Positions 22,757-31,867 of a stretch of 64,000 bases of DNA are shown here, piece after piece. A program made the position numbers and the translations under genes. The notes beneath the pieces are model-generated. The model saw nothing but the letters and a program-made list of their open reading frames with translations, was not told where the DNA came from and searched no databases. This stretch comes from Phialophora verrucosa. Lineage: Eukaryota > Ascomycota > Eurotiomycetes > Chaetothyriales > Herpotrichiellaceae. The stretch lies in the NCBI GenBank assembly GCA_002099365.1, contig MSED01000010.1, positions 727,480 through 791,479 on the forward strand. The letters are read 5' to 3'. The number at the start of each line of letters is the position of its first letter. Within the stretch, counting starts at the first letter, position 1.

Positions 22757-24073
22757 GGACCAGAGCCCTGGAAGGGTTGTCCTTCGCCCGCTCCCTGTGC
22801 ACTTCACAGGCTCTGATGGGTGTGCACTTGCGCGAGCTACTCGGCCTGGGGGTTCAGAAGTGTCACTGGGTTCTTTTCCCCGACCTGGGAATTTTTCTCA
22901 AAGGCTAACTTCAACTCCATGACGGTGGGGTATCTCTTTTGTACACCGCTTCGGCCGCGACCCAAAGGCACTGGCCATTGAGGGTGTTACGAGACTTGAA
23001 TTCAATGGAAAGGGGCTGTTCGAACCTCGAATCGTCGCTTCTCCGCGGTCGTGGAGATTGGCGCGGCAGGCAGGCCGGCGCGGTGGAGAAGAGGGCGAGA
23101 TTGTCATTCATATGGGACGTCAACTCATAGAGCGGTATGGCTATCCGAGAGCTGGATATGAATTGTATTCGCTCGAACGCGGTGTAGTTCTATGTACCTG
23201 TTGGCATAGATGAAGTTCGAAGCTCTTTCCACGTGTAGCGCAGTCTCGTACTTCGTATATGGCTATCCAATTATCGTCTTCCCCCGTATGAGTTTGAATC
23301 AGCGCTCAAGTCCTCCACCGAAAGCATGACATCTGCCAAGGAGGATAGCTGGCCCCTGGACTAGATCTTCAACCACACCCCTAGCCATTTCTTGTTTTCA
23401 TCTTCGCAATGTATCTACGCGAGCAGCGGAAGGCGTGTTGATAGGCAGAAGTAATGGGGGAGACGTCGACGGCCGTGCTTACGGGGCAGGCTATCCGATC
23501 TTGGATAAGGATAAAGGATGTCGCTATCGGGGAAAAAGTGGAACGGTACTGGAAACGTTTTCTGCCCGAGTCTGTTCACGGGCGTTCGGGTGTCGACGTA
23601 CTTTTTTGGGAGGATTGTTTACTGAGTTGAGGGTCATTCCCGTTTCGATTCTGTCAAAAGTCAAGCCTGGGAAAAGAAGCTCCGAGGAGAAACATGCAAA
23701 ATGACTGACATCAGGGCCCTCCGGCGTTGCAAGTACATACCTGAGACGGACGATGACAGCCATTTCCTGGTCAGTGGCGGCGAGGAGATGGAGAGGAAGG
23801 GTATGTACGGAGATGCGAACTGGGACGAGATGAGCGGGCGGCCTGGAGACTGGAGATTGACAACATGGCGACGTGTGCTCGAGAACGCCAGATGACAAAC
23901 CATCTGAGAATCAACATGACTGATAAAGGTTCTGTTTGGGTCAAATTTCCTCTTGTTCATAAAATGCCAAGCTCGAGCAAGGCTGCGGTTTGGTGAGACC
24001 GCACGAAAATTATGCCCACCACTGTTTTCTCCTCTGCCTTCCTTTTTCCACCCAACATTGCCCAAACGGCACA
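22757..24073. other. Intergenic, 1.3 kb, no gene seen
   Basis: Frames here are short, overlapping and motif-free. The last 60 bases before 24074 are pyrimidine-rich (TTTCTCCTCTGCCTTCC), a typical fungal leader for the following gene. Confidence 0.6.
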
Positions 24074-25609
24074 ATGAATCTCTACAGTGTGGAACACTGT
24101 ACGCAATGTGGTAGGCCCACTGAGCGTACATGGAATTATTGTCGATGCGGCCAACGGCTGCTAGGACTACACCCTGGCTACGGTAGCCATTTCACCGAGG
24201 CGCTCCAGCCTCGAAATTTGGGCTCTCTCGCAGGCCAACTCGGACGACTGGGAGCAGCCCACAACCTTCAAACCTCGACCGCAGTCGACGCTGGTCTCAT
24301 CGAGCAACTCGTCCAGCTACGAATCGAAGACGCCCTGACGTCTCGGCCTCCATCTCAACAGGATTCGCGTTCCAATGATCGAGAACCATCACGAGGTCGC
24401 AAGCGCAGACGCCCATCGAGCACTTGCTCTCGGGCTACGAGCACTGGCGAAGAAGATGCCGAGGAATCTATCGAGGAAGATGATAACCGTGGAGAGCGAC
24501 CTGCTCAAGCCACCGAACTCCAGCGGCAGTCGAAAGCTCGAGACCGCCTTGAATATCTCAAATTCCTGCAGGGCATGCAAGATTACGAGGATGCAAAGAG
24601 CCGCATGCAGGGTGGAAAGAATAAGGCCGTAAGAAAGTCTTCGCATCCAATTGCAGCTCCCCCGAAGCCGGCGCATCCAACTGCCCCAACGCCGAAGCTT
24701 GATGCTAAGACTTCAATTCAGCCGGTGCCGCGGACGTGGGCCATGCCTGGTGCAGAATGGAGCGCCAAAGCCTCAGCAGCGAAACTCGATCCGGACTTCA
24801 TGCCGCTTCCGAAGGGGCAGCCTGTCAAAATGACCACCAAGCAGCCGCCCATCGTGGACACCGCGATCAAAGTGAACATGCCAACTCGTGCTGTTCACAC
24901 CAACAAGAAGGCTTCATCCGAGTCTGACATGCCGACAATGCCCAATCCTCCTTGCTCAAAGGATAACCCAGATGTCTGGCCTGGCGATTGGTATCCCATC
25001 AAACATCGCACGATCGGGGCCTTGCGAATGAAAATTTTCCCGGGGGTCAGGTGTAATGGATGCAGGGGATTTCACCCTACCGCATTCTGCGGGCAGTGCA
25101 AGAATCTTTTTCAGGTCTGGACATACAAGGTCTCAAAGGGCAAATGCACCAATCGAGGCTGCGAGAAACCAGACTCACATGACACTGCAGCCTGCGGTTA
25201 CGGGGAGTATCGTGACCACCCGGACAACAAGATCCCAGAAGAACTGAAAGATTTTGCCCGCCCGTGGCCTGCCGATACCCTTAAGTGGCCACTTCCAATC
25301 TACTACCTCAAGGGCATAGGGGAACCTCCCCATCCAAGCCTTCCTCTGCTTCCTTCTCGCTGGGAAGATGGCATGCGAAGGGGTGTGTGGAATCGACAAC
25401 AGGGCCTGCATTTCTCCGCCGCGCACGCCATCGCGATAGTAGAGGGAAAGGAGGTGCCCCGGTACGACCCCAAGAGCTTTCTCTCGGACAAGCAGTTGGG
25501 TCTGGTGGCTCCCGACAAGGGAGCGCCGAGGACCGGTCGGCATCAGACTCTAGAAAGCCTGCCGGTGGTCAACCTCGGCGCAACGACCGACATCAGGCAC
25601 GGCTCATGA
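24074..25609 (+). CDS. Two-cluster Cys-rich protein, 511 aa
   Basis: An intronless frame. I choose the ATG at 24074 because it sits in a good context (CACAATG) after a pyrimidine-rich leader and directly precedes the first Cys motif. The frame itself is open from 23990. The N-terminus has C9-x2-C12-x10-C23-x1-C25, a likely zinc ribbon comparable to that of the 469-aa protein. Residues 95-190 are charged, with a basic patch (RGRKRRRPSS) that could be a nuclear signal, then an acidic run (EEDAEESIEEDD). A second cluster follows: C327-x2-C330-x8-C339-x2-C342 ... C358-x4-C363-x10-C374. The region after it is Pro/Trp-rich and globular. Zinc-dependent nucleic-acid or protein binding is likely; the family is unknown to me. 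Confidence 0.75.
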   Translation: MNLYSVEHCTQCGRPTERTWNYCRCGQRLLGLHPGYGSHFTEALQPRNLGSLAGQLGRLGAAHNLQTSTAVDAGLIEQLVQLRIEDALTSRPPSQQDSRSNDREPSRGRKRRRPSSTCSRATSTGEEDAEESIEEDDNRGERPAQATELQRQSKARDRLEYLKFLQGMQDYEDAKSRMQGGKNKAVRKSSHPIAAPPKPAHPTAPTPKLDAKTSIQPVPRTWAMPGAEWSAKASAAKLDPDFMPLPKGQPVKMTTKQPPIVDTAIKVNMPTRAVHTNKKASSESDMPTMPNPPCSKDNPDVWPGDWYPIKHRTIGALRMKIFPGVRCNGCRGFHPTAFCGQCKNLFQVWTYKVSKGKCTNRGCEKPDSHDTAACGYGEYRDHPDNKIPEELKDFARPWPADTLKWPLPIYYLKGIGEPPHPSLPLLPSRWEDGMRRGVWNRQQGLHFSAAHAIAIVEGKEVPRYDPKSFLSDKQLGLVAPDKGAPRTGRHQTLESLPVVNLGATTDIRHGS

Positions 25610-28107
25610 ACAATTGGCTGGATAACGTACATGTTCCGCCCTTCCTTCCCCGAACTGGTCTTCAATCCCAAGCGCCTATGTGATTTGAGAGGACCTTCGA
25701 GGGATCCGTCACGATTTGGATGTACGGGGTAGATGATGAGGTGTACAGTTATCTGTGCGATGCTTGGCAGACGGTCTTTGACAGTTAGAAACCACAGCCG
25801 CTGGACGAAGACGAGATTGGCTCAAAAAGTCCGCCATCAAGATAAGACTCAGGGCGTTAACCTGGTTGAACAAAGTATCGAAACCCTGGTATGTAGTAAA
25901 AGGCAGCTCGTCCAGAGGTAAAGTCTTGACAGTCTTCAATTTTGACCAAGTCATTAGGATCATTCCGAGAGCTTCGGCGAGTCCGCCAGATGGTGTATTT
26001 TAAGCCGTCTGGCGCTTGTTGAGCCAGGGCTGTGAAGTATGGGCGAAGGAAAGAGTGAAGTCGAATCTATGTTCGAGGGATGTTAGTACTGTGCTCCCCC
26101 GCGGATGGGGACCGCTGAAGAACAGTAGGCGACATACTTGTTTCTCCAGATCATTATCAGTTTCTCAGGTTTCAATAGACTCTAGCCACTGTGCCATGAG
26201 ATGTTCTGACACATATACAATGAGCAACATGACTCTCCCTCGCCATCTCGATGACGGCTGACATCTGTTAACCTTCTTGTACACGAGTCGACAAAAATTC
26301 GAACTCCTCCCACTTCGAAGACTAGTGGCCAGTCGATGGAGGCGGCGAGTTGGCTGACGCCGGATCAAACTAACCGTGCCCCTACGACGGTTTATGTCCA
26401 ATGCGGTGCCCCTACTACTATCCTACCGAACATCCTCATAACGTGGCCACCACTCAAGCATGAATGGACAGCAGTGTGCAAAGCCAGAACTTCGTTGTTC
26501 CAATGACACAATGCCGGGGAAAGGAGGATCGGAAAAGGTCTCAGCATCTGAAGCTCCCGGATGCAAGCTCTTGGCTCGTCCGCTATTGCAACCGTTCGGT
26601 TACTTCGCTGCCACACGATCATCGAGGACGTGGCGGTAACAACCATCCAACATTGTCATGTTGAAAGAGCCGAGGTTGGAAGAGCACATGGCTTAGTAGG
26701 TGCTCAGCGTGCTGAATTGAAACACTGGATTCGATTTCGTCCTGGAGGATGTCAGGACTGGAGAAATGGGTGTAGCGTATTTGGCACTTGTTCCGCGGTT
26801 GTAGACAAACCACCGGATCTTCGAGTCTGGGCACTAGCAAAAGTCCAAGCAGGGACATAGCAATTGACCGTCCGCCAGACACGATACCCAGCGTCACGGA
26901 AAGCTCCAATCCGAGGCCAGTAAACTCGCAACGGTGCACAAGTGGGAGGCGATCAACGGCTGGTCTCGCCCCTCGACGAGTGGTTTCGTCGACTGAATGC
27001 CATTCAATGGCAGCTTCTCGTCGGGTTGATTGCGCGCTGCTTGAAAACAGTTGTACGGTTGTATCAATTTCTCTGTTCTTCTCGTTCGCTCAGCCTGGTC
27101 ATCGATGGCGCAGGGACCAGGCACATTCCAAGGTTGAAAGTACCTTCCGGGGAATCCACGTCGCTCTGCACTAGACGACCCAATCTTTTTGCACCACCAA
27201 ACGTTATGATCTGATATCCTACGGTGACGAGGAGCCGGTTACCGGCCCCCAACAGCCAGCGTAAATCCACAGCTCCATCGTCCCATTGCCTTTCACAGCG
27301 ACTCAACCAATACCCTCAACATTGTACCATCTGAACGTGCGGAAGTGGTATTGCCAGGGCAGACAAGGTATCCCGGAGTTGATCGGCTGGAGATGCACGG
27401 TGTGAAGATGTAGCGATCGCCTCGAGCTCGACAGTCGCCCGACGTGACGCGCCATGTCAGCTGTTACACAGGCCGTGTTGATGCTGAACGCAAACAGCAC
27501 CCAATGTTTACCACACAACTCAGCCCTAAAGTGAAGACGATGACCAGATCGTTGCTGCGAGTTTTGCTTGATCTTGAGAGATGTGCCCACAGCTTACGGA
27601 AGACCGCAGGCGCACCGTGCGAATTCGCAGTCCGAGACCTGAGTGGTCTCAAAACGGCCACAGAAATACCCCCGATCTGAGTCAGCTATGGTGACTTGGC
27701 TTGTTGTCAACATCAATCTTGCCACATCCTGCTCTTGAGCTATACCTCACCGAGAGGGCTGTTGTTCAGAGGTAGGTTACTCTTCGGTAAGGGGGTTCGA
27801 GCTGGGCGGTTGGCGAGGTAAAGGTGGGTGGAAGCGAGGCGGGGAGGCTTGAAAGCGCATCAGATGGAGGATCCGAACATTCCAGTGTATCTCATATCCA
27901 CCAATACGGCACTGGAGACGATGAGAAGTCGAAATGTTCAGAAGATTTAATTTTGATGTCCACAGTTTTTGGCTATTTGGGTGCCTTCCAAAAATGCTTC
28001 CGCATAGCCATCGTCACTACCCGCAAAGAAGCCCGCCACCAACTCAAAAGCCATCAATCCCACCAGATCTTTCTGTTTTCATCCTCCATACTCATACTCA
28101 CATAGTC
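25610..28107. other. Intergenic, 2.5 kb, no gene seen
   Basis: The longest gap inside the unknown-gene block. Short frames on both strands lack motifs and splice logic. The final roughly 100 bases before 28108 are C/T/A-rich (ATCTTTCTGTTTTCATCC), consistent with the leader of the next gene. A decayed gene could hide here, but I cannot support one. Confidence 0.5.
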
Positions 28108-30297
28108 ATGGCGCTAGACGTGCCTGACACTGGTCAGCAGAATGCTGGTTACCAAGCTGAAAAAGACAATATTGTCAAGAAGCTGACGGATGCACCGTCC
28201 ACGATCGAAGAAATTCTCAATTACGACAATGCCAAACTTGCCAACCATGGCAGATTCAGGCTGAGTTTCTTTCCCAACGCGTTGAGGGCACTGGCCGAGG
28301 ACGTCAGCACGTTGTGGAATGTGACTGCCAATGAGCTCCAGAATGTCAACACTGACCTTCAAAATGCACGAAAGCAGTACGTTGATGAGCGCCAGGCCCA
28401 TAGCATCGCCGCCGCCAAACTCGAGCAGTGCAAATCCAACCTGGGCTCACTACGTGAGACCTATGCCACCGAGGTTAGGGCTCACCATGGAAAAGAGGCT
28501 GAGCTCCCAGTGGTCAAGGGCGAACTCCGAGAGCTCAAGGAGGAAGTTCTCGAGCTCAAGCAAATGCAATCAGAGTTGGAGAAGTGCCAAGTCGAGCTCA
28601 TAGCACTCGAGGAACAACAGCCGGCACTGCACCAAAGCAGGGAAAGCCTTATCAAAGAGCAGCAAGCTCATGATGGAACAAAGGCTGAACTTCAGCACGT
28701 CCAGCATGAACTTGAACAGCTCAAGCAGAAGCAACCGGCACTGGAACAGTGCAAACTCGACCTGGCTGCGGAGCGAAAGGCGCATGGCACCACGAGGGAC
28801 TCCCTACTGAGGGCCAATAGTGATCTCAGACTCAAGAACCAACTGGAAGTTCATCTGAGAAGCTCTAACGCACAGGTCCAGCAACTCGAAACTGCCGCAA
28901 GCGAAGACCGCAAGATGATCCAGGACTTGCGCGACAACAACGGCAAGCTGTATGTCGACAATGAGAAGCTCAGGAGACTGATCCAACAGAAGGACAACGC
29001 GTATGCCGAGCTCGAGAAGGCGAACACCGCCATCGATGCCGATTACAAGCAGAAACTACGGGCGAAGGACGAAGCCTTTGCCACCGAGCGCGCCGGCATT
29101 GTCGACAAGTGGTCAGCAGACTTCAATGACCTGCCCGCTGTCGCCACCAGAAAGATCGAAAGGCGTGACGAGAGGTTGAAGGTACTCTCTGCAGAGCACC
29201 TCGAAGCCATCACCGCTAAAGACAACGCGCATGGCGCTAGGGTGGATCAAGTGTCCATGGAACTCGTGGCTAAGAAAGCCGAGTTTATCCGCGACATACT
29301 TCAAATGTCGGAAGCCCATGGCAAGGCACTAGCCGCCAAGGACGCGAACCACGTCGCGGAGCTGAATCGTCTGTCTCGAGATCATGGCAGGGCACTGGCC
29401 GCCATAGACGCGGAACATGTCGAGGATATCAATCGATTGTCTCAAGATCATCACGAGGAACTCGCCGCGAAAGCCATCGAGTGTGCAGAAATCATGAGGC
29501 TCAAGAAACTCTCGATTGTGCGCAAAATGTTTGAGGACCTTGGCGGGGTTGTCAAGGCCAGAGACGTCGACATTGCCAGACTATGGGAGCGGCACCAACA
29601 AGATCGTCAGAAAATCAGGGACGCCAGAACCGAAGCAAATGAGCTTGCAACAGTCTGCGACCTGCTCGAAGCCGAAAAACATGCCCAGGGCAGGAACCTG
29701 ATCCTACAGGGCCATGAAGAAAACTTCAAGCTTTTCATGCCGGGCATGCAAGAAATGGTCAAATGTGTCACAAAGGTATATTCCGACATCGTCGAAAAGC
29801 AAGTACAATTGCAGAAGAAGGCGGATCGCCTTGAGCTTGACCAGAAAGTCCAAGAGCGTACTCGAGACCTACAACAGGAGATCACTGATCTCAAACTGAC
29901 GGTTAAGGGGCTGGAAGCCACCAGAACCGCAAAGCGACGTTTGGAAGAGAACTCCCTCGACCAGAATCAAAAACGTCAGAGGGTGACTGCACCCAACAGC
30001 GCCTCACAACTAACTCCGCTTGTGGAGGAAGACACCGTCGAAGAAGGCATTGCCCTCGACGATGCTCCCCAGGTCCAACCTGGTACAACACCTGATCGTG
30101 TCGGATCCCTCCCCGAGATTTTCGACGACCTCTTGTTCGATTTCGATAGCCATCAAGGCAAAACGCCAGAAGAAGTCAATGAGCAAGATGAGAGCATGTC
30201 AGACGATGGCGACCATCGCCCGGAAGCGCAATCAGATGCCAACGGCGACGAGGGCTCCCACGAAGGAAAGGCAGCGGCATTGCGCTCCATGTTCTAG
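28108..30297 (+). CDS. Coiled-coil protein, 729 aa (5' part of a broken locus)
   Basis: Start chosen at 28108 (MALDVPDTGQQN), after a pyrimidine-rich leader; the frame is open 58 codons further up but that stretch looks like leader. Residues 1-70 are mixed, then about 70-610 are heptad coiled coil rich in Glu, Lys, Gln, Ala (for example LRELKEEVLELKQMQSELE), with a short repeated theme around HGKALAAKDANHVAELNRLS and its neighbour. Residues 610-729 are acidic and disordered, with a basic motif (KRRLEENSLDQNQKRQR). The frame stops at a TAG (30295-30297) but continues in phase for 131 more codons. In general style it matches the 843-aa protein at 18231-20762. Function unknown; structural or scaffold role inferred only. 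Confidence 0.75.
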   Translation: MALDVPDTGQQNAGYQAEKDNIVKKLTDAPSTIEEILNYDNAKLANHGRFRLSFFPNALRALAEDVSTLWNVTANELQNVNTDLQNARKQYVDERQAHSIAAAKLEQCKSNLGSLRETYATEVRAHHGKEAELPVVKGELRELKEEVLELKQMQSELEKCQVELIALEEQQPALHQSRESLIKEQQAHDGTKAELQHVQHELEQLKQKQPALEQCKLDLAAERKAHGTTRDSLLRANSDLRLKNQLEVHLRSSNAQVQQLETAASEDRKMIQDLRDNNGKLYVDNEKLRRLIQQKDNAYAELEKANTAIDADYKQKLRAKDEAFATERAGIVDKWSADFNDLPAVATRKIERRDERLKVLSAEHLEAITAKDNAHGARVDQVSMELVAKKAEFIRDILQMSEAHGKALAAKDANHVAELNRLSRDHGRALAAIDAEHVEDINRLSQDHHEELAAKAIECAEIMRLKKLSIVRKMFEDLGGVVKARDVDIARLWERHQQDRQKIRDARTEANELATVCDLLEAEKHAQGRNLILQGHEENFKLFMPGMQEMVKCVTKVYSDIVEKQVQLQKKADRLELDQKVQERTRDLQQEITDLKLTVKGLEATRTAKRRLEENSLDQNQKRQRVTAPNSASQLTPLVEEDTVEEGIALDDAPQVQPGTTPDRVGSLPEIFDDLLFDFDSHQGKTPEEVNEQDESMSDDGDHRPEAQSDANGDEGSHEGKAAALRSMF

Positions 30298-30693
30298 CCT
30301 GCGTGGGACATCAGCGATGACGATGAAGCACGTATCGTGTCAGGTTTCTGGAGCCACTTTAGCAAAGGTCGCACTTTGACCTCTGTTGTGGAAGACATTG
30401 ACAGGTATTGCACAATCAATAAGCTGAACTCTGGGAAGCCATGGCCACCGCCGTGCCTGGACGCTCGCATTCAACACACTGGGGCGGGCACTAGCACCAT
30501 GACCCAGAAGACATGTCCCTTCTGTAGGAAGAAGAACAAAATTTGTTTGTTTGCAAAATTTGCGCCAGGACTGGAGGGCAACAAGACCGTCAACATTGGC
30601 GGGAAGGACGTTCGCTGGATTCTGAAGAGGCGGAGAGAGTCTGCCCAGGAAGCGCTCGATCAAGAGTGGAAAGTTGAGGGACTTACCCTCTGA
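30298..30693 (+). pseudogene. In-phase continuation after the TAG, Cys-rich
   Basis: Directly after the TAG the same frame reads PAWDISDDDEARIVSGFWSHF and runs 131 codons to a TGA at 30691. It has no ATG near its start, so it is not a simple separate gene. It contains CPFCRKKNKIC (C-x2-C-x6-C), which is the first half of a Zn2Cys6-like pattern without the second half. The end is basic (WILKRRRESAQ). It is best read as the former C-terminus of the coiled-coil protein, cut off by a nonsense change, or as the product of readthrough. I found no intron of suitable length that removes the TAG and keeps frame. Confidence 0.5.
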
Positions 30694-30787
30694 GCTTCGA
30701 TGGCAAGCAACCAGGCCGATGGTGAGAAAGAATACTTGCTTAGATAGACGTCAAAGCAATTAATCTTGACACACCGTATATTTGCAG

Positions 30788-31180
30788 GTGGAAGTTCCGC
30801 CGGGCGTTGAGCCCTGGTCATTGATGGACCGCAGCCGTCCGGTGATCCAGATATTCAGGCTCGTATTGAAGCTCACTTGCCTTGATATTGTGAGTCCCAC
30901 TGTCGACGTTCAGACACTGCTTGCCGATTTGGTAAAACGCAGTGCGGAGATACTGGATTCTGTGATCCCTTTGTTGTATGCGGCAGTGGAATATGGCACT
31001 CATTTTCCGCGTGCATCCCTAGACATGGTGAGGACCGTCCAGGCGTCGAGGCTTGTCACCACGAACGGTATCATAGCCAGAAACGTGCCTTTGGTGGCTA
31101 ACGTTGTCGATTCCGATGAGATCGCCGAGGGCAAGCGTGTAAGAGGTTCCTACCAAGAGGATAAGGAACGGAGGACGTGA
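30788..31180 (+). pseudogene. Fragment related to the C-terminal domain of the 843-aa protein
   Basis: The frame from 30788 encodes about 130 residues. Its first part (DRSRPVIQIF... VIPLLYAAVEYGTHFP, 30824-31042) lines up without gaps with residues about 625-699 of the 843-aa coiled-coil protein, with roughly 26 identical positions in 72 by eye. The similarity then stops and the tail is unrelated, so the domain is truncated. A good 66-bp intron candidate (GTGAGA...TTTGCAG, 30722-30787) precedes it. However, the frame it would join upstream is open only from 30626 and is not the frame of the Cys-rich piece. The whole 28.1-31.2 kb locus looks like a damaged paralogue. Confidence 0.55.
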
Positions 31181-31867
31181 GGTTGTTCACTTCATTTCAC
31201 CATATCGGATCCCGCCGCTGCCAACAAGACCTGAACAGGCGGCCAGCTATTGTAACGAGCCATGTTGACGAACATAACGTGCTACTTCACGTCGGGTCTG
31301 GGATAGTTTTTCTCCGTCGCGATCTATCTCAGTCCCATTCGGCCCTTCTGTGCTTCCTCACAATGCAATCTCCTTCCAGAGATGCTTCTCGATGAAATGA
31401 CCCTCGTCTCCAGCGATTCCGAAACACTTGGGCATAGAGAGCCACACGCTTCCGCTCTACGTCGCGCAGCTTCCACCGCAGGTTCCCCGAGAAATCCGTG
31501 GGCGGCAGGGGATGGTTGACGACTACCGGAATTATCGGGCAACGTGCTTCATGCTTCGCCCACATACTGAAATCTTCATTCCGTCCCACAAATTGTGCCG
31601 CGTCGCATCTCCACGCCTCGATAGTACGATCACGTTTACCCCTTCCTGCCGTCGCTTGTTTGCTCACGACTCACTTGAAGATCTAGACCTACCTTCCCCG
31701 TAAACCCCGGATCTCCCCACCTCCACAGCTATCAGGCTCTCCACAATCAAGATGCCGTCTTTCAAGTGTGTCAGTAAACCTGGTTAGACGGTCAAGACTT
31801 ATTACTGGCAGCTCATCCTGGTTTCTACCTTCAAGCACACAGCAGACCTCCATCATCCATTGCAAAC
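31181..31867. promoter_or_regulatory. Upstream region of the MFS gene, with a uORF
   Basis: Intergenic DNA between the broken coiled-coil locus and the metabolic cluster. A 12-codon frame including the stop lies at 31752-31787 (MPSFKCVSKPG), ahead of the MFS start. It is either a uORF or a short first exon, since GTGTGTCAG directly after MPSFK could be a donor and CACACAG near 31838 an acceptor. Confidence 0.4.

Noticed and set aside
22028..22807. 259-codon minus-strand frame
   Set aside because: It is the antisense shadow of the 469-aa gene; the plus strand carries the Cys motif, repeats and a continuous longer frame.
27780..27815. tRNA-like B-box (GGGTTCGAGCTGG)
   Set aside because: No A-box at the right distance, no acceptor stem pairing and no cloverleaf could be drawn.
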